Positions 28,180-37,603 of a stretch of DNA of 64,000 nucleotides are shown here, one piece after another. A model generated the notes under the pieces. It searched no databases. It was not told the DNA's origin and saw only the letters and a list, made by a program, of their open reading frames with translations. The DNA is taken from positions 992,001 through 1,056,000 of the forward strand of contig CAWBTU010000004.1 of NCBI GenBank assembly GCA_963791805.1. The letters are read 5' to 3'. The position numbers and the translations under genes were made by a program. The number at the start of each line of letters is the position of its first letter. The first letter of the stretch is position 1. This DNA comes from JACMJL01 sp963791805 (GTDB taxonomy: Bacteria; Bacillota; Clostridia; Clostridiales; Clostridiaceae).

Positions 28180-30405
28180 CTAACTTATTAAAAATCTATC
28201 TATTACCTTACATATTTCATTAAAGTCAATTGGCTTACTTATATAATCGTCCATGCCCATTTTAATACATTTTTCCTTATCACCTTCTAGTGCATACGCA
28301 GTCATTGCGATAATGGGGGTGTGTTTGTTCTTCTGTCGCTCAAATATCCGAATTTTTTTTGTTGCTTCAAAGCCATCAAGAATAGGCATCTGAACGTCCA
28401 TTAACACCATGTCAACTTCATTATTTTTTAAAATTTCAATTGCATTTAAACCATTTTCTGCAACCAAAGTTTTGAAACCTTTTGTAGTAAGAAATGTTAC
28501 TATTACCTGTCGATTTACTTCATCATCTTCAACAACAAGTAGTACTCTACTATCTTTTGTTAGTTTTGAACTAATATCTTTTTCTAAAATTCCAGTATAG
28601 TCAAAATTATCATCTCCAATATCAATGCCAAATAGCGATGTGAAGCAAAATGTACTTCCATGGTCAATTTGATTTTCAATCCATATTTCTCCACCCATTA
28701 GTTCAACAAGCTTCTTAGAAATAGCCAGACCTAGTCCCGTGCCTTGATACTGCTTAGTATAAGAGCTATCCAGTTGTGTAAATCTTTGAAAAAGTTGTTC
28801 CTTTTTATCTTCTGGAATGCCAATTCCTGTATCCTTTATAACGAACTCTAATTTAACTATATTCTTATTAGTTTCTCTAACTTTTATAAATATATTTATT
28901 CCGCCATGTGAAGTAAATTTAATTGCATTTCCTATGAGATTTCCTAATACCTGTTTAAGTCTTACTACATCTCCATATATAATACTAGGTATATTTTCTT
29001 CTATACTTAACGTTACTGTCAAGCCTTTCTGTTTCGCATTAATATCAAATAATCCAATTATTTCATTTATTACTTCAATCAAAACAAATGGTTTATTTTC
29101 TACTGAAATCTTTCCTGCTTCAATTTTCGTGTAATCTAGCACATCATTTATAATACTGAGCAATGAATTAGCAGATTTTTTTACAAGATTTAAATAAGTT
29201 TTTTGTTGATCATTTAAGTCTGTCATTATAGTTAATTCAGTCATACCAATAATTCCATTCATAGGTGTTCGTATCTCATGACTCATATTAGCCAAAAAAT
29301 TACTTTTCGCTGCATTAGCATTTTCAGCTTCTTCCTTTGCCTTAATCAGTTCTGCTTCAACCTCATGATGCTCTTGGATTTCTTCTTCTAAAAGAACATT
29401 AGTTTCCTCTAAATGATGTGTCCTCTCTGCTACAATTTTTTCAAGTTCATTATTTAATTGATGTAATCTATCTTCAGCTTTCTTTCTAAGTGAAATATCA
29501 TAAACTGTGGATCGACTCATTATAAAATTTTCATTCTCATCTTTTACAGCTGTAGCACTAACAAGAACAGTCTTTAATTCGCCATTTTTACATATAACGG
29601 TAAATTCCAAATCATTAATCCTTCCACTCTTTAAATATTCTGGATAAGATTTTTGAAATTTTTTTTTGCTATCATCAGTTAAAAGCTCCGCAAACTTTTT
29701 CTTTCCGATAACTTGCTCTCTACTATATCCTAACCACCTAAGTTCAGTATCATTAATACGAATTATAGTTCCATTGCTATCTAGAGAATGATATCCACAG
29801 GGTGCATTTTCATATAAATCCTGAATCTCAGCCATTGATTTGTTCAAGCTTTCTTCTACCTTCATTCTTTCAGAGATTTCTTCTTCCAGCGCTGCATTTG
29901 TCTCTTCGAGTTTAGAATTAGTTTCTTCAAGCTGAATAGTTCTTTCAACTATATTATTTTCAAGTCTTTTATTTAAATTGATAATTTCTTCTTCAGCAGT
30001 AACCCTCTCAGTAACATCATGTACAATAGAATATAATAACTCTTTTTCCCTCATCACAATAGGTCCACTGTATACTTCTACACTACGAATTTCGCCATTT
30101 GATATGCGATGTTTGAAAAAAAATTGATGTCTATTCTCATTTTTTGCATTATGCATTTCTGCCAAAATTTCTTCCTGGGTTAAAATATTAATTTGATTAA
30201 TTTTTATTTTTAAAATATCAGCATGGTCATAACCATAAAAATGGCATGCTGCCGAATTTGCATCCATAATATCTCCTGTTTCAGGATTGATCAATAACAT
30301 GACAGCGTGATTGTTTTTGAAAAAACTACTATATGAAGAATCCAATGATCGGCGATTATTATTGGAATTGCTATGGATACTACTAGATATATCATCTTTA
30401 ATCAT
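28180..30405 (-). CDS. Cytoplasmic PAS/PAS hybrid sensor histidine kinase
   Basis: This 741-residue signalling protein has no membrane helix. Order: a Ser/Asn-rich start (1-28); PAS1 (about 29-140); a coiled coil with ERTIQLEETNSKLEET; PAS2 (about 195-315); a second coiled coil; HisKA with FLANMSHEIRTPMNG (His near 378); HATPase with DTGIGIPEDKKEQLFQRF and GTGLGLAISKKL; and a C-terminal receiver with LMDVQMPILDG (Asp near 670). The receiver is fused, so a separate phosphotransfer partner or response regulator is expected but not adjacent. The PAS domains suggest an internal signal such as redox or a small ligand. ATG follows AAGGAG. Confidence 0.92.
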   Translation of the reverse strand: MIKDDISSSIHSNSNNNRRSLDSSYSSFFKNNHAVMLLINPETGDIMDANSAACHFYGYDHADILKIKINQINILTQEEILAEMHNAKNENRHQFFFKHRISNGEIRSVEVYSGPIVMREKELLYSIVHDVTERVTAEEEIINLNKRLENNIVERTIQLEETNSKLEETNAALEEEISERMKVEESLNKSMAEIQDLYENAPCGYHSLDSNGTIIRINDTELRWLGYSREQVIGKKKFAELLTDDSKKKFQKSYPEYLKSGRINDLEFTVICKNGELKTVLVSATAVKDENENFIMSRSTVYDISLRKKAEDRLHQLNNELEKIVAERTHHLEETNVLLEEEIQEHHEVEAELIKAKEEAENANAAKSNFLANMSHEIRTPMNGIIGMTELTIMTDLNDQQKTYLNLVKKSANSLLSIINDVLDYTKIEAGKISVENKPFVLIEVINEIIGLFDINAKQKGLTVTLSIEENIPSIIYGDVVRLKQVLGNLIGNAIKFTSHGGINIFIKVRETNKNIVKLEFVIKDTGIGIPEDKKEQLFQRFTQLDSSYTKQYQGTGLGLAISKKLVELMGGEIWIENQIDHGSTFCFTSLFGIDIGDDNFDYTGILEKDISSKLTKDSRVLLVVEDDEVNRQVIVTFLTTKGFKTLVAENGLNAIEILKNNEVDMVLMDVQMPILDGFEATKKIRIFERQKNKHTPIIAMTAYALEGDKEKCIKMGMDDYISKPIDFNEICKVIDRFLIS

Positions 30406-30811
30406 AAAATATTATCTCCTTTAATCGAGATTAATTTGAATAAATTTAATATTACATAGAGTCCTTACTTTGAATTGATTTAGATTATTACTATTACCTT
30501 TTCACCATAATTTTAACATAGTATAATACTAAGAATCTACAAAATTTGTTTCAAAAACTTAACACTAGCGTTCATGCAATTTATTTTTATCTTGTACATT
30601 ATTGTATTCATAGCTTACCCTTTATTTATAAAATCACCAAGATGTGTCCATCAAAATCAGTATAGCTCATATTACTTGAATTTTTTGTTGTGCTAAAAAT
30701 AATCCTGTTTTCAAGTGTAAAAATTTCTATATAATAATTTATTGTCAGAAAATAAATTATTATAATAGATATGATATAATTATATCTATTATAATTTAAG
30801 GAGGCCGTAAA
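30406..30811 (+). promoter_or_regulatory. Divergent intergenic region with two overlapping inverted repeats before the S8 protease
   Basis: This 406-base AT-rich space separates the hybrid kinase from the protease. A TATAAT at 30730-30735 could be the protease -10. It is followed by a 13-base perfect inverted repeat (30731-30743 / 30751-30763) and a 12-base perfect one (30761-30772 / 30782-30793). These share three bases and therefore exclude each other if both form fully. The protease ribosome binding site AAGGAGG follows at about 30799. The upper part holds nothing I can name. Confidence 0.5.
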
Positions 30812-32863
30812 ATGAAATTTAAAAAAATTATAAGCTTGTTTTTGGTAACTATAGTACTTAATTTTTTTTGTGGAATAACAGTTTTTGCTAGTTCTCCTTC
30901 AGAAAAGAGTAGTACAGTTCAAGATAGCACAAAAAGATACATAGTTAAATTTAGGACAAGCGGTATTAATGGAGGTAAATTAATATCAAAATATAAAGGA
31001 AGTTTCAAACATCAATTTAATCATTTTAATGTAGCTACGGCTAACTTATCAGTACAAAATTTATCAAATTTAAAAAAAGATCCAAATGTAGCTTATGTTG
31101 AAGAAGACAGTATAGTAAAAATATCTGATACAAAAGTATCTCCAATAAAAGTAATTACAAAAGCGTCTTCAGAATCAACGATAAAAGCTCTAACTAATTG
31201 GGGAGTTAATGATATAAAAGCTCCAGCTTCTTGGCAAGCAGGTTTAACAGGTAACGGAGTAAAGATTGCAGTTATAGACACAGGGGCAGGTCCTCATCCA
31301 AATTTAATAGTTGCAGGTGGTACTAACGTGATTAATGGTTCAAATACAACATCATACGCTGATGATAATGGACATGGCACACATGTAGCAGGTATTATAG
31401 CAGCGCAGGGCTTAAATGGTGATGTAAAAGGCGTAGCACCTGGAGCTTCAATATATGCTATAAAAGCACTTGACTCTACAGGTAGTGGTTATGCGTCAGA
31501 TATAATATCTGGTATAGAATGGGCAATAGATAATAACATGAATATAATAACTGAGAGTTTTGGTTCAAGTCAATCTGATATGGCATTACAAGATGCGGTT
31601 AACACGGCTTATAATGATGGATTGTTAGTTGTGGCAGCAGTAGGTAATGATGGGAATACTGCAGGTACAGGGACTAACATTGAATACCCTGCCAATTATT
31701 ATTCTGTTATTGCAGTTGGAGCAGTAGACTCTACAAATACAAGAGCTTATTTTTCTTCTACAGGGAACAAGGTTGAGGTAAGTGCACCAGGAGTTGATAT
31801 AACAAGCACTTACTTAAATGGTGGGTATGCACAGATGAGTGGTACTTCAATGGCAGCACCCTTTGTTGCTGCAGATTTGGCACTATTAAAACAAAAATAT
31901 CCAAGTGCTACTAATGTTGAATTAAGACAACTACTGGACAATAATGTAGTAGATTTAGGAGTACAAGGAAGGGATCCATTATATGGGTATGGTTTAATAG
32001 TAGCACCAAATACTTCTGCAGCTAATACCAGAACTCCTGTAGGTGTTCAATATCAAGCTCATGTACAAACTATAGGATGGCAGTCTCCTGTTAGTGATGA
32101 ACAAGAAGCAGGTACAGACGGGAAATCTCTTCGAGTTGAAGCATTAAAAATAAATTTAGTAAATGCGCCTGTTGGAGCTAAAATTAAGTATCAAGCCCAT
32201 ATACAGAATATAGGATGGCAAAATTGGTTATATGATGGACAAGAAGCAGGTACAGATGGTAAATCTCTTAGAATTGAAGCTTTTAGATTAAAACTTGAAA
32301 ATATGCCTGGCTATAGCATCCAATATCAAGCTCATGTACAAAATATAGGTTGGCAGAATTGGGTTAGTGATGGACAAGAAGCAGGCACAGATGGAAAGTC
32401 TCTTAGAATTGAAGCATTAAAAATTAAAATTGTAAAAATTTCAGATAATGCTACTATGGGAGTTCAGTATCAAGGTCATGTACAAAATATAGGTTGGCAA
32501 GACACTGTGGAAAATGGACAAATATCAGGCACAGAAGGTAAGTCTCTTAGAGTTGAAGCATTAAAAATGAATTTACTAAATGCACCTACTGGCGCTAAAA
32601 TTCAATATCAAGCTCATGTACAAAATGTAGGTTGGCAGAATTGGGTTAGTGATGGACAAGAAGCAGGTACAGATGGGAAATCACTTAGGGTTGAAGCTAT
32701 AAAAATTCAGCTAGTAAATATGCCTGGCTATAGCGTACAGTATAGGGCTCATGTTCAAAACATAGGATGGCAAAATTGGGTTAATGACGGACAGGAAGCA
32801 GGCACAGATGGCAAAGGTCTCAGAGTTGAAGCAATAGAGATAAGAATAATTTCTTTAAATTAG
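30812..32863 (+). CDS. Secreted subtilisin-like serine protease with six ChW repeats
   Basis: This 683-residue protein has a signal peptide (1-26, cleavage near VFASS) and an I9-type propeptide (about 40-105, YIVKFRTSG to YVEEDS). The S8 catalytic domain (about 125-400) has Asp in VIDTGAG, His in DDNGHGTHVAG, oxyanion Asn in AAVGNDGN and Ser in SGTSMAAPF. The C-terminal third is six ChW repeats of about 45 residues, each with a core like VQNIGWQNWVSDGQ. ChW repeats are clostridial surface or carbohydrate-associated modules. The protease probably acts at the cell surface. It has AAGGAGG before ATG and is a plus-strand single gene. The same repeat type occurs inside the RHS protein nearby. Confidence 0.95.
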   Translation: MKFKKIISLFLVTIVLNFFCGITVFASSPSEKSSTVQDSTKRYIVKFRTSGINGGKLISKYKGSFKHQFNHFNVATANLSVQNLSNLKKDPNVAYVEEDSIVKISDTKVSPIKVITKASSESTIKALTNWGVNDIKAPASWQAGLTGNGVKIAVIDTGAGPHPNLIVAGGTNVINGSNTTSYADDNGHGTHVAGIIAAQGLNGDVKGVAPGASIYAIKALDSTGSGYASDIISGIEWAIDNNMNIITESFGSSQSDMALQDAVNTAYNDGLLVVAAVGNDGNTAGTGTNIEYPANYYSVIAVGAVDSTNTRAYFSSTGNKVEVSAPGVDITSTYLNGGYAQMSGTSMAAPFVAADLALLKQKYPSATNVELRQLLDNNVVDLGVQGRDPLYGYGLIVAPNTSAANTRTPVGVQYQAHVQTIGWQSPVSDEQEAGTDGKSLRVEALKINLVNAPVGAKIKYQAHIQNIGWQNWLYDGQEAGTDGKSLRIEAFRLKLENMPGYSIQYQAHVQNIGWQNWVSDGQEAGTDGKSLRIEALKIKIVKISDNATMGVQYQGHVQNIGWQDTVENGQISGTEGKSLRVEALKMNLLNAPTGAKIQYQAHVQNVGWQNWVSDGQEAGTDGKSLRVEAIKIQLVNMPGYSVQYRAHVQNIGWQNWVNDGQEAGTDGKGLRVEAIEIRIISLN

Positions 32864-33118
32864 TTGTTAATAAATAATGAATGCCTTTATGAAGAAGGAT
32901 ATCTCTGTATAATGAGCTATCAGATGTTAATTTTAAAAAGGTTACAAGTAAACAGTATAACTATGTACAGAAACAGCTTCACAGATTAATGTGGGGCTGC
33001 TTTTTAGGTAGCGGTATGTATTCCACCGCTTACCTATCACTAACATTTTTGCTAGTTTCCTGGGAAAAAGAAGAGAGGGTTTCATAAGCAAGTACATTCT
33101 GTATTTCAAACTCATCTA

Positions 33119-33280
33119 TTAAAACTGGTAATAACATTCTAGTGGAGGTGGAACAACAACGTCCCCTACTCCAAGATCAATACTAAAGAGTATTTTAGTA
33201 TCAGTATAATCTGCAATGTTTCCCAAAAATAAAATATTCTCTTTTCCGTTGTTTTCTTGCATAGAAAAATAGCTAACGCC
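33119..33280 (-). pseudogene. Possible AbiEii-type nucleotidyltransferase fragment
   Basis: A 53-codon open stretch without a usable start reads ENILFLGNIADYTDTK and then LFSIDLGVGDVVVPPP before a stop. Proteins of the AbiEii/AbiGii toxin family carry a similar I-D-I-G-x-G-D-x-x-x-P segment, so this may be a leftover of such a gene. It is short, so the assignment is tentative. It sits at the outer end of the decayed toxin region. Confidence 0.35.
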
Positions 33281-33467
33281 TTAAACGTTAACCCACAAAT
33301 GTTACTAGTATCATAAAAAATATTCAATTTTCCTTTGATTCAGCTAAACAGAAACCTCAACAAGTATGAAAGCCTAAAATTCCATTTGTTAAAATACCTA
33401 TCGCAAAGGTCACACTTTTCGTAGATTGAGTTTGAGCTTGCGCACCAACGTAATAGTTAGGTTGAAG

Positions 33468-33613
33468 TTTCGACCTTGCCATCTTTATCTTTGATACTTA
33501 TTAACTTACCCCAAGTATCATAGTTATAGCTTACAATAACTTACAACCTGTGCGTCTGTTTTGTCAAAGAGTCCTATTATATCTCCTTTGGTATTTCTTA
33601 TATAAAAATCACC
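33468..33613 (-). pseudogene. Decayed RHS core remnant
   Basis: On the minus strand this matches the 3' part of the RHS core: FYIRNTKGDIIGLFDKT, then TWGKLISIKDKDGK. A short insertion near 33535, which looks like a local duplication of the VSYTYD codons, breaks the frame. It is the outermost copy of the core repeat found also at 35056, 37210 and 38697, and it has lost its toxin tip. Confidence 0.8.
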
Positions 33614-33760
33614 CCACTAAGTAGATTTTACAACAGTCTTTTTAACTGTGTCTACTCAATAGGGTGAATTTCACCTGTTGACGTTTTGTTATTTGATTTA
33701 ATTAGCTATTATATAGAATTTACACTATGGGTTTGTCAAAAGTAATTACTCTAGCATCTA

Positions 33761-34510
33761 TCACCTTCCGAAATCTTTATCATAATAAAAAACATTATTA
33801 AAATTCCTACATCCCACAGCTAAAGATGCACTCTTAGGAGTTAGAAAAAAGCCTATACTACAACTTAGGTTCCCATCATTTATTGGTTCTACAAAGTAAT
33901 TATTACTACTGTCAAAGTTGTGAGCTAATCTTATTAGTTGCGTTCCAAGTCCTAGCAACGCATTCTTACTTAGCTTTAACATTACTGTACATTTTCTAGT
34001 AAAATCCTCACCTTCTTTTAGTACTTTCATCTCAGCTACATTATTGAATCCAATGTTATAAGATTCGACAAAATCACTATCAAATTCCATATCTATCAAA
34101 TACTTTAAGTTAAGAGTATTAAAATTCTTTTTACCTTTGTAAACACAATTCATTTTATCAACACCGTAATCAATTAATGTTCCTTGATTCTCACAATAAA
34201 CAACTAAATCCGGACTAGAAGGTGTTAAAAAAAAACCCATGCTTTGACTTGAAAGTGATGTACCTAATGGTTCTACATGAATATGGCAATTCTCAGGGAA
34301 TAAATTCGCTAATCTTATCGCCTCATGAGAGAAACCTATCAGTGCCTCCTTACTTAAGTTCAAAATAACCTTACATGATTTTGAAATATCGCTTCCCCCA
34401 TGTAGTACTAAAAGTTCACTAATATTGTCGCCTTCTATTTCAAATTCTTCTGGTTCTACGCTATATAAAGGTATTACCTTATACCTATCGGTAAATAGTT
34501 TGTGTTCCAT
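33761..34510 (-). CDS. Candidate immunity protein made of two related halves
   Basis: This 249-residue soluble protein is an internal duplication. The first half has SCKVILNLSKEALIG and SMGFFLTPSSPDL (about 45-105). The second half repeats this as KCTVMLKLSKNALLG and SIGFFLTPKSASL (about 170-235). No signal peptide, membrane helix or catalytic motif is seen. It follows the second orphan RHS toxin cassette by about 70 bases on the same strand, with its own site (AAGGGGAGATATGG before ATG), which is the usual place for an immunity gene. The role is inferred from context only. Confidence 0.65.
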   Translation of the reverse strand: MEHKLFTDRYKVIPLYSVEPEEFEIEGDNISELLVLHGGSDISKSCKVILNLSKEALIGFSHEAIRLANLFPENCHIHVEPLGTSLSSQSMGFFLTPSSPDLVVYCENQGTLIDYGVDKMNCVYKGKKNFNTLNLKYLIDMEFDSDFVESYNIGFNNVAEMKVLKEGEDFTRKCTVMLKLSKNALLGLGTQLIRLAHNFDSSNNYFVEPINDGNLSCSIGFFLTPKSASLAVGCRNFNNVFYYDKDFGR

Positions 34511-34581
34511 CCATATCTCCCCTTATAACAAAAATTAATCTTTATGCGAAAAGAAAATTTGCTGATATATTCATTAAATAT

Positions 34582-35394
34582 TTACTTTTGGGGAATATAT
34601 TCTCCTATGTCATAGGTTTTAATATTTTTATCAACATACAAGTGCAAGTCATATCTTACCTTTCCCCCTAAAGTCTGTAATTCTAAATTCCAATAATTTG
34701 GGTCACCATGATTAAATCCTTCACCAACATCTCTTCTTAATTGTACCTTATATGTATCATCAAGCTTAAATTCCTTGTAATATGGTTCTTCATTACCAGT
34801 TACTTCATTAACTTTCGTTTTAATATCTGCACTTTTTAATCCATTAATTATTTTACTTGATAGGTTCTCAGATGATTCTGCTTTTTCAGAAGCCTTTTCC
34901 GTAGCCGCAGCTGTTCCTCCTACTGCACCAGCACGTGCTATGATACGTGGATTTTTAATTGCATAGGTCATTACGACCACTGCAATAACCATAACAGTTA
35001 CTGTCACTGCATGCTTAACAATTGCATTTACTACTGATTTAAATATTTTCCCCAACTTAGGCCAGTTTCCATTTGGGTCTTCAAGATTAACAGGATTATT
35101 CATACAATAAGCAAAACAATTATGAGAAAGCAGTGTTCCTACCTTTCCACCTGTTGCATCAGCATTAACAAACCTACCCCACTCAGGACTATAATAACGT
35201 GAGTTTAAGTAGTACAACCCAGTCTCATTATCATACCTATATCCTCTATATCTATAAGGATTTTTGTATCCAACATTAGTTGTTTCAGTTGTTACGTCCT
35301 TGCCCTCTTTGTCTTTGATACTTATTAACTTACCACAAGTATCATAGGTATAACTTACTATCTGTGTTCCTGTCTTGTCAAATAAACCTATTCT
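34582..35394 (-). pseudogene. Orphan RHS C-terminal toxin cassette 2
   Basis: This open frame has no start codon with a ribosome binding site. It begins within the RHS core (GLFDKTG, YGKNPYRYRGYRY-like, YYLNSRYYSPEWGRFVNAD) and runs through the boundary NPVNLEDPNGNWPK. After that comes a new tip: a hydrophobic stretch (about 30 residues, VTVTVMVIAVVVMTY), an Ala/Glu-rich linker and a final domain of about 85 residues with NHGDPNYWNLELQ and RYDLHLYVD. The tip is unlike the main RHS protein. Such silent cassettes are known as orphan rhs-CT modules and can replace the main tip by recombination. The toxin activity is unknown. Confidence 0.75.
35056..35394 (-). repeat. RHS core repeat, copy in orphan cassette 2
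   Basis: This copy of the main-gene core ends upstream at a TAG at 35395-35397, just before the GLFDKTG codons. It is shorter than the copy in cassette 1. Confidence 0.85.
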
Positions 35395-35785
35395 CTATAT
35401 TTAAAAAATCAAAACAGCCTCATATAAATTTTAATGCCTATTTGTTTAATATTAGATTATCTTTTGATTCGGCTGAAAAAAAACGTCAACAAGTGTTATT
35501 AGTACCTATTGACGTTTTGATGTTAGTTTCTATTAATCACTGTATGTAGTTTTCAATGACTAGTTTATGATTTCTTAGGATAATGCCCTAAAAGTTCCTT
35601 TTTAGAGTTCAATCAAAGTTTTAAGGGCATATTCTTCACCTGTTATTTACATCTCAATACAGCATTCCAATTATGTAGTATACTAACTTCTACCAACTTA
35701 ATTACATTTAAATCTCCTAATAACAAATACCTTTAATTAGTAGCTTTGTATATCGCCTTTTATATTTATGTATTCATTTCACTTG
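35395..35785. other. Spacer between immunity gene 1 and orphan cassette 2
   Basis: No gene is visible. The spacer contains two inverted repeats: ATGCCCTAAAA / TTTTAAGGGCAT (35583-35630, one bulge) and a better terminator at 35476-35518. The remaining sequence is AT-rich. Part of it (35455-35500) resembles 33325-33370, suggesting it was copied together with an older cassette. Confidence 0.5.
35476..35518 (-). terminator. Terminator after immunity gene 1
   Basis: On the minus strand AAAACGTCAA and TTGACGTTTT pair and are followed by a T-run. It would end the transcript from orphan cassette 1 and its immunity gene, leaving cassette 2 untranscribed from that side. Confidence 0.7.
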
Positions 35786-36277
35786 TTAAATCTTTACTTC
35801 AATAATACCTTCTTCTGTATAGCTTTCTAAATCATCTGTTAGAAATAATCTTTCATTCTCTCGTATCCTATGAAATCTTAATGTAGCAAATTCCCCATCA
35901 TAACTTAGCACAAAGCAAAATTTATAACTAGGATAATCTCTTTTAATTTTGACTATCCAACTTTTTTGTAACTGTAATGCAAATTTTAAAATACTCCTTT
36001 CATTACCTTCTGTATAATCGATATAGTCATTTAATCTAATTTCATTGCATGAACATTCATACGCAGTAAAATCACCATAAGTTTGTATAACCTTCTCAAT
36101 ATTTATTTTATTAGGAATACTGCCCTCTGATAAATTTAATAAAATACATCCATTTACTTCTTTAAACTCAGGATATAAAAGTAAACATATATTTTCTATA
36201 TTCATCGACGAACTCGTACAATCATAATTTAGTACTTCCTGAATTATTGTATCCATTCTATGATTAGTTCTCTCCAT
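35786..36277 (-). CDS. Candidate immunity protein for orphan cassette 1
   Basis: This 163-residue soluble protein has no signal or membrane segment. It contains a Cys-containing middle (TAYECSCNEIRLNDYIDY) and a C-terminal beta-rich part (FCFVLSYDGEFATLRFHRIR). It lies 20 bases after the HINT-containing orphan cassette on the same strand and has a strong AGGAGGGTAAAT site, which is the standard toxin-immunity arrangement. The DGEFATLRFHRIR region resembles segments seen in several small immunity-like proteins beside RHS toxins, but I cannot name the family. Role inferred from position. Confidence 0.65.
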   Translation of the reverse strand: MERTNHRMDTIIQEVLNYDCTSSSMNIENICLLLYPEFKEVNGCILLNLSEGSIPNKINIEKVIQTYGDFTAYECSCNEIRLNDYIDYTEGNERSILKFALQLQKSWIVKIKRDYPSYKFCFVLSYDGEFATLRFHRIRENERLFLTDDLESYTEEGIIEVKI

Positions 36278-36297
36278 ATTTACCCTCCTATCATTAA

Positions 36298-37551
36298 TTA
36301 AAATATTTTTATAGCTTTTTCACCTAAAATTTCAAGTCCCTTATTAATCCCGCCTTGTATTCCAGGATTATTCAACGATTTTTGAATTTTGTTTGGTGCA
36401 AGCTCAAATGTTTTAGGATTTACAAATTTCTTCACCTCAATGTCAAACCTCCATTTCGTGTTGTTAGGTTCATGGTAATGCACATCGCCTGGTCTTAGTC
36501 CAGGTAATGGGTTTTCTACATCTATTCTTTCTGTTTTACCATTTTTCCACGTAGTTTTACTAGTTACCTGAGTTCCATTTTCACCACACATGTTATGAAC
36601 TAAAACCCCTACATTGGACACAAAGTATGTATGCCAGTCCTGCACTTCAAAGTTATATACTTTTACCTTTGCTTTTAGTTTTTCAATTGCCACTTTAGAA
36701 ATGAATGCTATTTTACCGGAGGAAAGTAGAACTTTATCACTTACTTTTAGGTCTTTTGCTTCTACCCAACCTTTATCTACTACCCAAAATCTATGTCCTT
36801 CTGTAGTATCTAACTTTGTATCACCTATACTCACATGAACAAGTGTATCAACTTCATGTACAAAGGTTTGCTTCACTTCTTTATATTCTTTCTGTCCTGT
36901 GTCTGGATTTTCTGAATATACCTTATCACCGGTCTTGATATTTTCTATGGATTTCATCCCGTCTTGTGTGACTACCATAGTTCCTGCCACAAAGCAATTA
37001 CTCTCACCTATTGCTTTTTCAGCACCTTGTGCTCCTCTTCCCAGCACTTGTACTGCTTTCCAACCCGTCGTAGTATATACAGCACCAGCATAATAATATG
37101 CATCAATAACCGCGTTCGCCGCTATAGGGATTAGTTCAGGCTGAACTATACAAACAACAGCAATAGCCACTACCGCAACAACCGCCGCAATTTTAAGTAT
37201 TTTGCCTAACTTAGGCCAATTTCCACTTGGGTCTTCAAGATTTACAGGGTTATTCATACAATATGCAAATACATTATGAGATAGTAAATCTCCTACCTTT
37301 CCACCATCTGCATCAGCATTAATAAACCTACCCCACTCTAGACTACAATAACGTGAGTTTAAGTAATACAACCCAGTCTCACTATCATACCTATACCCTC
37401 TGTATATATAAGGATTTTTGTATCCAACATTAGTTGTGTCAGTTGTTACGTCCTTGCCATCTTTGTCTTTGATACTTATTAACTTACCCCAAGTATCATA
37501 GGTATAACTTACAACCTGTGTTCCTGTCTTGTCAAAGAGTCCTATAATATC
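36298..37551 (-). pseudogene. Orphan RHS C-terminal cassette 1 with HINT domain
   Basis: This open frame lacks a real start. Upstream it is the RHS core with an in-frame TGA at 37552-37554, where the main gene has a Gly codon (RNAQ-stop-DIIGLF). It reads RHS core, NPVNLEDPSGNWPK boundary, a hydrophobic segment (AAVVAVVAIAVVCIV) and a pretoxin HINT domain (CFVAGTMVVTQDG with TGDKVYS, TEGHRFWV and a C-terminal GVLVHN). A final toxin-like domain of about 97 residues contains RPGDVHYHEPNNTKWRFD and QGGINKGLEILGE. HINT domains can release the tip by autoproteolysis. The tip family is common in RHS proteins but I cannot name its activity. Confidence 0.75.
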
Positions 37552-37603
37552 TCATTGTGCATTTCTTATATAGTAATATTCTGTGCCATTTAGTTTCATT
37601 GAT
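37210..37603 (-). repeat. RHS core repeat, copy in orphan cassette 1
   Basis: This copy of the main-gene core includes GLYYLNSRYCSLEWGRFINA (with changes at Tyr to Cys and Pro to Leu) and the TGA at 37552-37554. It provides homology for exchange with the main gene. Confidence 0.85.

Larger units (their letters stand above)
32864..33760. other. Decayed region between the S8 protease and the orphan toxin cassettes
   Basis: This stretch has no intact gene. It holds a hairpin with a one-base bulge (33005-33036, possible protease terminator), a plus-strand open stretch of 64 codons without a start (32893-33087, VTSKQYNYVQKQLHRLMWG, not recognised), a minus-strand AbiEii-like fragment, an RHS core remnant and a small inverted repeat at 33662-33676. 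Part of 33325-33370 resembles 35455-35500, so pieces of the cassette region have been duplicated and then eroded. Confidence 0.6.

Noticed and set aside
32893..33087. Plus-strand open stretch of 64 codons after the protease
   Set aside because: There is no start codon near the beginning and no recognised family; kept only as part of the decayed region.
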